This document shows positions 1 through 10,321 of a stretch of DNA of 64,000 bases, one piece after another (position 1 is the first letter of the stretch; each line of letters starts with the position of its first letter). A program made the position numbers and the translations under genes. Origin of the DNA: Capillidium heterosporum. Lineage: Eukaryota; Entomophthoromycota; Entomophthoromycetes; Entomophthorales; Capillidiaceae. Where the stretch lies: assembly GCA_016630905.1 (NCBI GenBank), contig WBMQ01000002.1, forward strand, positions 2,480,001 to 2,544,000. The letters run 5' to 3'. The notes under the pieces are model-generated. The model saw nothing but the letters and a program-made list of their open reading frames with translations, was not told the origin of the DNA and made no database searches.

Positions 1-307
1 CACCTTTCCTTTAATCTTTAGGCTAAGCTTGGACTGCACCCTTACCTATCCCTTCCCAGCCTACAAAAGACAATGTATATTATAAACCAGTATAAAAATT
101 CATAAAGTAAATGTAATTTAATTTTCGTTAAAGATATATAATATAAAAGAGCAACTTAACATATATCAAAAGAGAAAGCAATCTAGAGAAGGTAAAAGCA
201 TGTAAAAAGTAGGAAAAATTAAGGTAAACTAATTTTAAAACTTTAACCTAAAAATTTTACTTACTTGAAACATGTTCCCCAAATCAAACCAAGTCCAAAC
301 AAAAAAC
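1..307. other. Non-coding, downstream of the nucleoporin gene
   Basis: AT-rich sequence beyond the stop codon of the minus-strand nucleoporin gene. I see no ORF, RNA gene or repeat here; it probably contains that gene's 3' UTR and terminator. Confidence 0.5.
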
Positions 308-3300
308 CTACACTCGTCTTTTAGTCTTAGCGGCCAACTCATCCTCCTTCTCTACAACTCCAGTCTTATTTCCTAACAATCCTACACCCTCCTTTAACTT
401 CAAACTATCGCTAGGCGTTTCCATCCTATTGAGCGCATCTAAATGCTTAAGTTCGAACCACACCTGGGTAGGGGGTCTGTAGTAGCAAGGATAGGGTGCT
501 AAAATAGGCTTCAAATCCTTCTCAGCGATATCCAAAAACTTTAGCTTGCGGTAACCTAAATCTTCGGGGAACTGATAGGTCGACAGTTGTGACAAGTTGC
601 CGAAAGCAACGTCAACGAACGAAGAAGTGGGGGGAGCTTCGTGCAGCAATGGGTATAGTACCTTACCACTCTTGAGTAAGAGGGAGGAAGTTGTCTCCAT
701 GTCGGCTTTGGTGAGGCGGGTAAAATCTGATTCTAAATGCTGAACGTAGTCGCGGAATCGGCTCATAAGTAGGGCAAAGTCGTACTTGGAGATACTTAAA
801 GTCGAGCTTAAAAAGTAGCTATGCTCGTAGTCATGGACCTGTTCTACAAGTCTAGATTGTAAATTTTCTATCTTGGACTTGAGCTGCTGGGTCGTCAAAT
901 CCAAGACCTCCTTGCGGTTGTCTTGAGTAGGGTATTCCATGGCAAAGCGCACCGGTTGTAAATCGTGCTCCTTGGTCGGAGTTGTATTGTAAAGGTGATG
1001 CAAATCGCTGAGCATGGGACGTAAACGTGATTCCTTGAGGCTGAGGTCCATGTGGAACTGGATGATTTCCGAATCTAATACTTCGTTTGTGTGCTGGCGC
1101 TTGAGGATAGCGTTACGAGTGGTTGTTGACTGGTTCTGCAGGTCCTTGACTGCTTTCCTATTTGAAAAAGTTAGTAGCTGGGTTTAAAAAACAAAAATAC
1201 CTGGCCATAAGTAAAAAGTTTTGAATTTCGGGGCTGAGATCCTTCAGCTTGGTCTTGGGGTTGAGCTGGGCCAGGTGGACCAGCTTGGGGTCGAAGGCCT
1301 GTAGCATGGGATTGGGTCCCTGATTCATTTGGGCTGGGTTGAGCTGCAAGTTCAATGGTTGCTTTTGATTCTGACCAAAGCCCCCAGCATTGAAGCCAGT
1401 AGGATTGATAGCACCCGCGTTCTGACTGAATCCGGTGTTGGTGTTAGCACCAAACATACCACCGCTTGAGTTACCAAATCCAGTATTCGTTGCTTGTCCA
1501 AATCCAGTATTGGTGGTGGCCCCGAAACCAGTATTAGCCGACTGTCCAAATCCAGAAGATTGCTGCTGCTGGCCAAATCCACCAGTGCTCTGCGCACCGA
1601 ACCCACCAGTGGACTGACCGAATCCGGCGGTGCTGGTACCGAATCCACCGGTACTTCCGAATCCAGTTTTCGTCGCGCTACCGAATCCACCAGTTGATGC
1701 ACCAAACCCAGTATTAGTTGATTGACCGAAACCCGAAGTTGAGGATTGACCAAAACCACTATTCGTTGAGCTACCAAGCCCGCCTGAAATTTGGACCAAA
1801 ACCACCGCCAGTATTGGTAGTACCAAGCCCACCAGTAGACTGTCCGAAACCGGTACTCTTGTTCGCGTTAGCACTACCAAATCCTGAGGTTGAACCGAAA
1901 CCAGTGGTTGAACTACCGAAGCCAGTATTGTTGGTAGAGCCGAATCCACCGGTGTTAGTTGAGCCAAATCCTCCAGTTGAAGCACCAAATCCTCCAGCGT
2001 TAGTTGACTGACCGAATCCCACCTGTTGATGCACCGAACCCAGTGTTCGCTGATTGACCGAAACCCGAAGTTGTGGGTTGGCCAAAGCTAGTAGGTTTCC
2101 CCCAGGCCGAAGTGGTGATGTTTGAAGAACCGAAACCCGTGGAAGTGTTGGCCGAACTTCCAAAGCCACTAGGTAGACTGGCCGAACCCGGTAGATTGCT
2201 GCTGCTGTTGACCGAACCCACCCAAATTTTGAGCGCCGAATCCAGTGGATGCGTTATTACCTCCCGTCAATGAGGAGCCAAACCCACCTGTAGTGGAACC
2301 AAAGCCGGTATTGGAAGGTTGAGTACCAAATCCACCAGTCGAAGTCGAACCAAACCCACCTGTTGTGGAATTACCGAACCCGCCTTGTATTTGATTGACC
2401 AAACCCTCCGGTATTAGAAGAACCAAACCCAGTGTTGGTAGCTTGACTGCTACCGAAGCCAAAGCCAGTAGGTTTAGCTGACGAACCAAATCCACTTGAC
2501 GAAGTTGCACCGAAGCCGGTGTTGGGTACTTGGCTACTGCCAAACCCACCAGTTGAAGAGGAGCCAAACCCAGTGTTGGCAGCACCGAACCCGGTGTTAG
2601 GTGTTTGAAGAACCAAACCCACTCGTATTAGAAGAGCCAAACCCTGTGTTAGTGGGTTGATTACCAAAACCGGTTGGCTGGCTACCAAATCCAGAGGTTG
2701 TTGAACCGAAACCACCAGCTGACGAGCCGAAGCCAGTAGTGGGTGCTTGATTTACTGAAGAGCCGAAGCCGAAGCCAGTACTAGGCGCTTGACTACTGCC
2801 AAACCCAGAAGGTTGAGCACCGAAACCGGTGGAAGGTGCTTGGCTCATCGAAGAGCCGAAGCCGGTGTTAGGGGCTTGACTACTTACCGAAACCAGTGGG
2901 TTGGGCACCAAAGCCGGTGTTTGTAGAACCGAAACCACCTGTGTTGGAAGAACCAAAGCCACCAGTCGATGCACCGAATCTAGTATTGGTGGATTGACTA
3001 CCGAAGCCTAAATTAAAATAATGTAAATAACTTTAAACTATCAAAATAATTACCTGTATTAGTAGAGCCGAAACCCGTTGATTGTTGCTGCTGGGCGCCA
3101 AACCCAGTAGGTTGTTGTTGAGTATTGCTACCGAAACCACCACCTCCTGATGTATTCCCCCAGCTGGAGAAGCCAGAACTCGAAGTAGGAGCAGCTTGGC
3201 CGAATCCAGTTGCTTGGTTCTGATTCTGATTGAAACCTCCAGTTGTATTATTTGAACTACCCCATGCACTCCCGGTGTTAGTGCCCCAACCTGATCCTGT

Positions 3301-3315
3301 ATTGAAGCCGGACAT
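308..3315 (-). CDS. FG-repeat nucleoporin, Nup49/Nup58-like, three exons, frameshifted in the repeats
   Basis: Predicted component of the central channel of the nuclear pore. The ATG is at 3315 (MSGFNTGSGWG). A long stretch of GFG repeats (TGFGQS, GGFGAS, with QQQQ spacers) is followed by a non-FG C-terminal part of about 290 residues, predicted helical/coiled-coil, from NPKTKLKDLSPEIQNFLL to the stop at 308-310. Two introns are visible: 3008-3053 (GTAATT...TTTAG) and 1158-1200 (GTATTT...TACTAAC...ATAG). The second joins ..FLLMAR to KAVKDLQ.. in phase. FG repeats bind transport receptors, and the C-terminal helices of the Nup62/Nup58/Nup54 class assemble the channel; Nup49/58 is my best guess from overall architecture, not a certain assignment. 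The repeat region changes frame six times (near 2884, 2606, 2385, 2170, 2019 and 1788). Each change is explained by one extra base and the FG repeats continue in the new frame, so I treat this as one gene. Confidence 0.8.
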
Positions 3316-4829
3316 CCTTTATTCCTTTCGTATTTAAATTCAAAGTGCTAGTGGAGATGTAAACTTTGGGTTCTGTTTTGAGGTTGAGCCTGAGTTCAAG
3401 ATTTTTGGACGTAGCTTCTAAACTTTAATATGATTGGGCAGAATTGCTAGATTTAGATCATCTAGTATTAGCCAACAGCCTCAATTGAAAGGTTAAAATA
3501 GATCTATATTATTGGACACATTACAATTCAAAAGCAGCAACCAAATCTCCTATATTTACATAGAAATCAGACAAACAAGAATTACAAGTTAAATAATAAA
3601 CTACCAACTTATAACACTAATCTTACAATAGTACCAACCATCAACTTATAAAGACTCTTTCATTTCAGTTCAAAGTTTATAATATCGTTTATCTGATACC
3701 TTTCATAGCAACTATATAAAAGTAAATTACCTTATGCCCAATAGCATTTCAAGTATTTCCATACAGTACCAATTTAAAATTTAAAGGAAATTACACCTTA
3801 ACTATTGAAGTTTTGTTATACAGTATACTTTCAGAAAGCAGCATAAAGCTAAGGTCATGCTATATCTTCCAATCAGCTAAGCTTCAATTTTAGCTTATAG
3901 TAGATGATATAGTTGAAGATTATAACTTAGACGAGCTGGATTACAGGTATGTACCTTCAACATGAATTACCTTACTATTTGATAGAATCAAAGAGTCTAA
4001 AACCAAACAATAAAGATAATGGCCTCAAAAATGTAAAAATAGCACCTATACGAAACTTTTTGAGAAATCGAACTCTATATGGCTAGGGCACCATTTACAA
4101 ACTGGTACCTGATGACAACCACTGCCATACCTTTTATAGCTATGACAGCCATAACTCCAGCTTTAAGTTTATTAAAGTACACATTTCAATTGCTAAGTGA
4201 ATAATAGAAATGATGGGTTCTATAGTAACAAAGGAAGCACTAGTTACCATCTTTGCCTGTGAAAGTGTTACCGCTCTTTTCTTTCTTGTCACTGTAATAA
4301 ATATCACTGCTAGTAGTTTCACTTTCACTGTGTCATGTTTCCTTCGTTACTATTCCCTCCTCCATTACTGGTTGAAGCTGAGCCGAGTTTTTAGCAGCTT
4401 GATCGAAAGAAACTTTAAGTGCAACTGCCTTCTATTGTTCAGATATGGATACTATATCTTTCTTTAGTTGGAATTTGGTTTCGGCTATCGGTTCAAGCTG
4501 AGAGTTTCAAATGTTTGGTAAGTCGCTTGATGATGGATTTAAAGTAGCTTTCTTAGGAATTGGATTGACTAGAATGATATTTATGATGAACAAAGCTATG
4601 GTAGTGGATTTGAAATATATTTTGGTGGACATAGTTTATTTTTGATTCTAATTATGTGTATTTTTGCAGCACATTCATTAATATGTATACTTCAATTTTC
4701 AAATGGCTTTTAATTATGGTATGGAAAATTTGCTTTGAAACGACAGCATTTTATGGGATTAAATTATTCCTCCAGATTAGGTTCGACCAAAGTTTCATGG
4801 GATTTGCTTTAAAATATATTTTACATTAC
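3316..4829. other. Gene-free AT-rich region upstream of the nucleoporin
   Basis: Contains only short overlapping ORFs on both strands near 4140-4467 without recognisable domains or start context. It must hold the nucleoporin promoter just above 3315. Nothing else is supported. Confidence 0.5.
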
Positions 4830-4830
4830 T

Positions 4831-5545
4831 GTTGATCGACTTCACCGAGTATCTGGCCACCAACTCGGACTTCCAGTCAAGTGGATTCGGTCAAACTTGG
4901 TGAGTCCTTTGGCATAGGACGTGTCATGTTTAATCGTGTTGTGGGTTGGCTAATATAGATGTGGCAGTTTCTTTGTAGCCAACAAAATACTTAAAACCCT
5001 TTCTGCAAAACTACCAGCTAGGAATCTTCAAAATGTTTAATCAAACTTAAATCTACGATCCAAGCAAACCAAGAACTTGAAACAGTCATCCAAAAGCCTG
5101 AAAAGAACTCCCGTTTTTCTGTACAAAAACCTTGGTATATGTGTCGTAGCTCGAGAGAAAGTTACAACTTGGCGATATGTAAGTGAATTCTCTTCGATGA
5201 CAAGGGAGGACACGTGCCCTGGTTGTAGTAACCCATCACCGAAGCTAGAACTCAATTAATCTGCAGGGTGACAACTGAAGGGTCCGAAATCAAAGTTGAA
5301 CAAAGACTGCTCATAATAGAAAATCGATCCCAAGTAAAACTAAGTGAGCCCGCGGTTAATTAAGGTAATGGGAGATGGATGGGTGGCGATTTAAAGTTCA
5401 GGAAAGTGATGGGTGGAAGATAGAAATACGTAGCCGAAGCATATTACCGGGTAGTAGCACAAATGTAGGTTGCCTATGAAAAACTTAAAAATAGTCCAAT
5501 GTTCGATACACAACTTGACCAGAGAGCTAAGTCGACATAGGTTAT
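4831..5545 (+). repeat. Dispersed repeat family A, copy 1
   Basis: Begins at the palindrome edge (TTGATCGACTTCACCGAG) and is clearly homologous to 36968-37812. Shared blocks include GTGGATTCGG, CTAATATAGAT, CAGCTAGGAATC, CTTAAATCTACGAT, CTGCAGG, ATAGAAAATCG, CCTATGAAAAA and CCAGAGAGCTAAGT. Short ORFs inside it (for example 5037-5255 minus) are not recognisable proteins. It could be a solo LTR or a non-autonomous element; no target-site duplication was identified. Confidence 0.75.
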
Positions 5546-6105
5546 AGATATACCTGTATATACAAGAGTCCAAAGCAATAGTTTAAAGTTGAAGGAAATT
5601 CAAACTTTTCCATTCACCTCTTCAGTATTGAATTTCAATAAAATATTAAAAAAGTTCAACTCACCCTGCTCCAGGTCCGATTTAACTATGTTTCTATTAA
5701 TAAACTGGTTACAAGACTGCATCAATATAATTCCGGCTATAATGGCTATATCCTTAAGAGTTTATTCGTATTTTTACTTTATAGAATCCCTGCTATCCTA
5801 ACTGACGTAGATAGATGAAGATTGTTTACAGATCCACTTTTATGGCCATTTACGCTCATGCCATATCGGCCTGTTGGATTTTTTTCATAATTTAAGACTA
5901 TTTCTTTTTGATTTGGACTCTAAAGCTACGATAAGGTGGTATAGCTTTGAATACGACTATATCATAAATCAGCATCAAACTACGTATTTACTCTGAAAAA
6001 TTAGCTATATACCAAAAGTGACTAAAAATTAGGCCATTTATTAAAAATATAGAAGAAATTATTTATTAGATGCTGATGTGTAAATATAAAGGCTCTATCA
6101 ACTTC
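5546..6105. other. Non-coding part of left arm, downstream of the 235-aa gene
   Basis: AT-rich. It holds only a weak 70-codon ORF (5589-5801) with no recognisable features. It presumably includes the 3' end of the minus-strand gene that stops at 6106. Confidence 0.4.
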
Positions 6106-6813
6106 TTAGTACTTGTGCTCGTGGTGGTGGTCATCGTCATACTTGTTACCGCGATGATGACCATGGTAATCATCATGGTCCTTACCATGTTTCTCATAGC
6201 CGTGATTATGCTCATCACCGTACTTGCTATGGTTATCGTCGTACTTTTCTCCATGGTGGTGACCATGGTAATCATCATGGTCCTTGCCATGTCCCTTATA
6301 GCCGTGGTGGTCGTTGTCATCGTAATCCCTTCCATGGTGGTGATCATCGTCATAATCCCTACCATGTCGGCGGTACCCATGCTCATGCTCATGCTCATCA
6401 CCATATCCACTGTGTTTCTTGTATTTACGGCCACTGTACTTCTTACCCTTCTTGTCGTCATCCTTGTCATCTTTATCGTCCTTTTTGTCATCTTTCTTAT
6501 CGTCCTTCTTATCATCCTTCTTGTCGTCTTTCTTATCATCTTTCTTATCGTCCTTGTCGGCGGCAACTGCAGCGATCTGCTGATTGGCCTGATCGGCAAT
6601 AGCCTTCTGGGCTGCTACCTCTTGGGCAATGGGTGCAGGTACTGCTTCCTCTTTTGGAAGTTGGGGTACGGTTTCAGCGACTTCCTTACCCTGAGCCTTC
6701 CCAACAACTGGCAATTTGCTCAGCAGCGAAGCCAAGTTGACCTCTTCAGGAACTGGGGTGGCTAGGATGGCGCTGATGGCAACTAGTGAAATGATGGTGG
6801 ATTTGAAATGCAT
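6106..6813 (-). CDS. Secreted Lys/Asp- and His-rich protein, 235 aa (left-arm copy)
   Basis: Predicted secreted or wall-associated protein of unknown function. Residues 1-19 form a signal peptide (MHFKSTIISLVAISAILA, cut near ATP). A conserved head follows (LASLLSKLPVVGK, AETVPQLPKEE, VAAQKAIADQA). Then come about seven DDKK-type repeats (residues ~86-125) and a tail rich in His, Asp, Tyr and Gly (HEHEHG, DDDHHHGRDYDD, HGKDHDDYHGHHHG), ending HEHKY. The dense His/Asp clusters suggest binding of divalent metals such as Zn, Ni or Cu, which is inference. The protein is identical to the right-arm copy at 19892-20599 and shares its head with the 333-aa genes. A TATA element (TATAAATA) lies at 6879-6886 on the minus strand. 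No intron is seen. Confidence 0.85.
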   Translation of the reverse strand: MHFKSTIISLVAISAILATPVPEEVNLASLLSKLPVVGKAQGKEVAETVPQLPKEEAVPAPIAQEVAAQKAIADQANQQIAAVAADKDDKKDDKKDDKKDDKKDDKKDDKKDDKDDKDDDKKGKKYSGRKYKKHSGYGDEHEHEHGYRRHGRDYDDDHHHGRDYDDNDHHGYKGHGKDHDDYHGHHHGEKYDDNHSKYGDEHNHGYEKHGKDHDDYHGHHRGNKYDDDHHHEHKY

Positions 6814-6985
6814 ACTATTTTGTGTTGATTAGCTTCTAAAGTTTAGTTTATAATTAGTTTCGTAGTATATGCCTTTGTATTTATACTTTGTATGGTTTGC
6901 TATTGGGAAGCCACCTTGAGTTTAATATTAGGCTATCTTTGTTAGATTTTGAACAGCTGTTATATCTCAACAAAGCTTTAGCCCT
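6814..6985 (-). promoter_or_regulatory. Promoter of the 235-aa gene with motifs shared by its paralogue
   Basis: In + strand reading, a TATA box complement lies at 6879-6886, ATTAGGCTA at 6927-6935 and CAACAAAGCTTTAGC at 6968-6982. The same two upstream words occur at similar distance upstream of the 333-aa gene (10135-10143 and 10176-10190), although the surrounding sequence differs. They are therefore candidate shared regulatory sites. Confidence 0.55.
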
Positions 6986-9010
6986 AGACGGAAAGCAGCT
7001 ATACAGGATTATTCTTGATGAGGTAAATTGATGATTCTGTTGAAAAAGACGCTGCTGAAAGTTAAGTAAATATCAAGTTGGGTATCGGGTTAGGTTTCTT
7101 CCCAGTTTGGTTATTTAGTAGCTAAAAAACTTCAAGCTCCACGATTTATTTTGGAAAAATGTCTGGACTAGATTGTTCAAAATTAATAGAGTTGCTTGCA
7201 GATAAATAATAAAGCTTCTTTTATCAAGAAAATGCTAAAACTACTCTAATGAGTTTGAGCATAGTAATTGGAACTCACCATTAATCAGTTTGATTAAACC
7301 TTCTAATGTAATACCTATGATAAGCTTTATTGGTTTCTTTTACAAGTAACTTGAAATAAATCGCAATGGAAATCACTATTACCTTTAGATCAGAGGTAAA
7401 TACTCGACCTTATACGCCTACTACCTGTTAGTCCGGTATGTTTAAATTTAGGCTAAAGCATTTTTATGCAAATATTTGAGGAATTAAATTTCAAATTAAA
7501 AATTCTATACTTTATAAGACTATTTACTGAGTAAAGATTTCTTGAATACTAGCAAAAAAGATATAGGCTTTAATACCCTTATAAAATTCAGCTTCAATCT
7601 TATAGACCAAAATAGCTCAAAAACAGTTTCTATCAATACTTTAAGCTCGAATTAGGTTTTACCTACAGCATCATTCTAAAAATTAACACTAGAAATCTAG
7701 GCTTCTAAAATCCAATCACTATATCTAACTATTTACCAGATATTCAAAAGGAGACAAAAATTTTGAAATCGCATATATTTTATATAAAATCTAAATTTAC
7801 TGATATTATCCACTATAAACTTTCTGATTTTCGATTTAGCACACTACGCTGTATTATATGCCACTCCATTCCATTATATCGGCATCATCATTCTTTTAAG
7901 TCAGGCTGAGCTTCACTTTTCAAATCAGAATCCACATTTTACTTTTTTTCCTAATTGAACTGTTTACCAGATCACTGCAAAGTGCCAATCAGAATTTTAT
8001 CATATATCTTAAATATACCAATCGACCTCTAGCTTATAGCCCCGTTGAACCCCCAATCCTCTATAGTACCAGATGCCCAAACCAGTTTACCCATTCAGGT
8101 GCCCAATTCAGCCGGCTTACCGTACTATTTGACAGCTTATTCATAGTCCAGTTGCACCATTATTGATGAATAACAGATATGCAAGTTAGAAGTAGCTTTA
8201 TTGTGCTGCTGGCCAAGCTTCTGACTTGAAGTTAGTATAGTTTTTATGGATTGTATTTTCATAAGTTTTTTATGCTTGATACTACCTTACAGTAACTTTA
8301 ACATTTGAAAAATAAATTTATGTATGCAGGATAAAGATATGAATGGCCTATGTAAATTTAGGGCTAAAAACAATAGGTAAGTAATTGAAATTTCATTTTA
8401 ATACCATGGCCAAGTTGACTACGGTTGCAAACTATTCGATAGCAGTTGATTTGGACATCTACATTAACTTTCAACTTGGTAGCTACAGCTTCATCGATTA
8501 TTACCTCTAATTGTAACGATGGGGCGATGGATGACCAATAAAAGCTTTTACTACATCCCTGAGATACCTTTTGAATATGGAGTAGGATACAATGTAGTTT
8601 TGGAATCTATACAAACCAACCTCCTCACCAAAGGTTTATTGAAATAACAATTGAATGGCTTCGTTGTTGGGGCTTACCTTCCATCAAGTTTTAAGTCAAT
8701 TCTGAGAAACTAGCATTACACTAACGACTTGCTAAATTTGGAAAGCATACCATCTTAACTATAGGCTTTACTGCTAAAAGTAGTCGATATTAATGGACTA
8801 GATATCGAGCTTAAAGTCAAATATATAATTTTTAAATACAGCGATGTCGTCTAGTAATATGAAGCTATTTGACTTTCCTGAAAGATATATTGTAAGTAAA
8901 AGTATTTGATAAATTTTAGTTAATTGCCTATCTGAAAGTTAAATTCAAAATGTAAATGCAAATATTTATTAGTATGCCGATATGAATTTTGTAAAGTAAA
9001 TATCCATTTC
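6986..9010. other. Gene-free stretch between the two left-arm genes
   Basis: About 2 kb of AT-rich DNA with no convincing ORF, RNA gene or internal repeat. It has a mirrored counterpart at 17695-19719. It includes the 3' UTR of the upstream 333-aa gene. Confidence 0.5.
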
Positions 9011-10012
9011 TTAGTATCTTGGTTCGCCATGATTATCATCGTACTTGGTGTGCTCCTTTCCGTGAGTAGGGTAACCTTTGTTATGTTCACCACCGTATTT
9101 AGGACCTTTACCGTGGTGCTGGTCGTCATATTTATCGTGATCTTTACTGTGAGTAGGATAGCCTTTGTGGTCATGGTCATTATCATACTTGGCGTGATCC
9201 TTTCCGTGGGCAGGGTAGCCCTTGTTATTCTCATTGCCGTATTTAGGACCTTTACCGTGATGCTGGTCATCATATTTGTCGTGGTCTTTACCATGAGTAG
9301 GATAGCCTTTATGGTCGTTGTCATTATCGTACTTTTTACCATGGTTATTGCCATGGTCGTTATCGTACTTGCCATGATCCTTACCATGTGGCTTATAGTC
9401 ATGTTCGTGCTCATCACCGTACTTAGGACCTTTACCGTGATGCTGGTCGTCATATTTGTCGTGGTCTTTACTGTGGGTAGGATAGCCTTTATGATCGTGA
9501 TCATTATCGTACTTGGCATGATCTTTACCACGAGTGGGGTAGCCTTTATGGTCGTGGTCATTATCATATTTGTTACCGTGATGGTTGTCATGGTCGTTAT
9601 GGTCGTTATCGTACTTGCCATGGTCCTTACCGTGTGGCTTGTAACCATGTTCGTGCTTGTCGCCGTATTTTTCATGGTCCTTACCATGTGGCTTGTACCC
9701 GTGGCCGTGGTGGTCATGCTTCTTACCATTCTTGTACTCGTCGTTGTCGCCTTTATCAGCAGCGGCTGAGATGAGTTGTTGACCTGCTTGATCGGCTACA
9801 AGCTTCTGGGCAGCCACCTCCTTGGCGACAGGTGCGGGTACTACTTCCTCCTTTGGTAGCTGGGGTACGGTTTCTGCGACTGGTTTGGTCTGGGTATTTC
9901 CGACTACTGGAAGATTGCTCAACAAAGAAGCCAGGTCAACACCCTCAGGGATTGGGGTGGCTAGGATGGCACTGATGGCGACTAGTGAGATGATGGTGGA
10001 TTTGAAATGCAT
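9011..10012 (-). CDS. Secreted His-rich repeat protein, 333 aa (left-arm copy)
   Basis: Predicted extracellular protein. The signal peptide spans residues 1-19. The conserved head matches the 235-aa paralogue (LASLLSNLPVVGN, AETVPQLPKEE, EVAAQK..ADQA). From about residue 95 to the end, an imperfect repeat of 20-26 residues is present, built on KGYPTHGKDHDKYD, DQHHGKGPKYG and DNDHDH. His, Asp, Lys, Gly and Tyr dominate; there are no cysteines in the repeats. This composition suggests metal binding or a charged wall or adhesive component, but no known family is recognised. It differs from the right-arm protein by one residue near position 262 (ENNKG here, EHNKG there). No intron. A TATA box sits at 10074-10081. 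Confidence 0.85.
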   Translation of the reverse strand: MHFKSTIISLVAISAILATPIPEGVDLASLLSNLPVVGNTQTKPVAETVPQLPKEEVVPAPVAKEVAAQKLVADQAGQQLISAAADKGDNDEYKNGKKHDHHGHGYKPHGKDHEKYGDKHEHGYKPHGKDHGKYDNDHNDHDNHHGNKYDNDHDHKGYPTRGKDHAKYDNDHDHKGYPTHSKDHDKYDDQHHGKGPKYGDEHEHDYKPHGKDHGKYDNDHGNNHGKKYDNDNDHKGYPTHGKDHDKYDDQHHGKGPKYGNENNKGYPAHGKDHAKYDNDHDHKGYPTHSKDHDKYDDQHHGKGPKYGGEHNKGYPTHGKEHTKYDDNHGEPRY

Positions 10013-10321
10013 TTTGTGATGTGTTTAGTTTCTAATGCTTAGCTGATACTTATCCTTGTATTACATTCCTCTGTATTTATACCTTTTCATATATTCTAAA
10101 TATTTTGCTATAGACCGGTTCCTTTGTATTCGCTATTAGGCTAACTTGAGTAGTTGTCGCACAACTGTTGGAATTCAACAAAGCTTTAGCTGACTGCAGA
10201 ACTAGTCAGTGAGGTGCTATGTGGGACTAATACTTGAACATGCAACGGTAGCAAACTGATTTGGAAAAGTATTATCAAGAAACCATTAAACTACATGATG
10301 TTGAATACCTAATTAGGTTAA
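10013..10321 (-). promoter_or_regulatory. Promoter region of the left-arm 333-aa gene
   Basis: TATAAATA (minus strand) at 10074-10081, 62-69 bp above the ATG; ATTAGGCTA at 10135-10143; CAACAAAGCTTTAGC at 10176-10190. The same region is present in the right arm and in the third gene copy (25793-26124) with at most single-base differences. Confidence 0.55.

Larger units (their letters stand above)
4830..10321 (+). repeat. Left arm of a 5.49-kb inverted repeat (palindrome)
   Basis: Base x in this arm pairs with base 26705-x in the right arm over the whole length, which means no net indel. I located the edges by reading outward until complementarity fails: inner edge 10321/16384, outer edge 4830/21875. 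About ten substitutions were found by eye (4941, 5124, 5275, 5317, 5356, 5425, 5882, 5934, 9229, 10249), giving roughly 99.8% identity. The arm carries repeat A at its outer end and two His-rich secreted-protein genes. Confidence 0.95.

Noticed and set aside
1352-2715. Several overlapping ORFs in the nucleoporin read as separate proteins
   Set aside because: All carry the same GFG repeats in alternating frames and are better explained as one gene with single-base insertions.
4140-4467. Overlapping 62- and 85-codon ORFs on both strands
   Set aside because: No recognisable domain, codon bias or start context; AT-rich background.
6070-6765. 231-codon hydrophobic ORF opposite the 235-aa gene
   Set aside because: Val/Ile-rich antisense of the Asp/His repeats; the opposite strand has the signal peptide, TATA box and paralogues.
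8920-10019. Long ORFs on the other frames and strand of the His-rich genes (for example 9029-9769 plus and 8920-9729 minus)
   Set aside because: Mirror readings of a repetitive coding sequence; they are only strings of Val/Ile/Met or Thr/Met and lack signal peptide or start context. The same holds in the right arm and the third copy.
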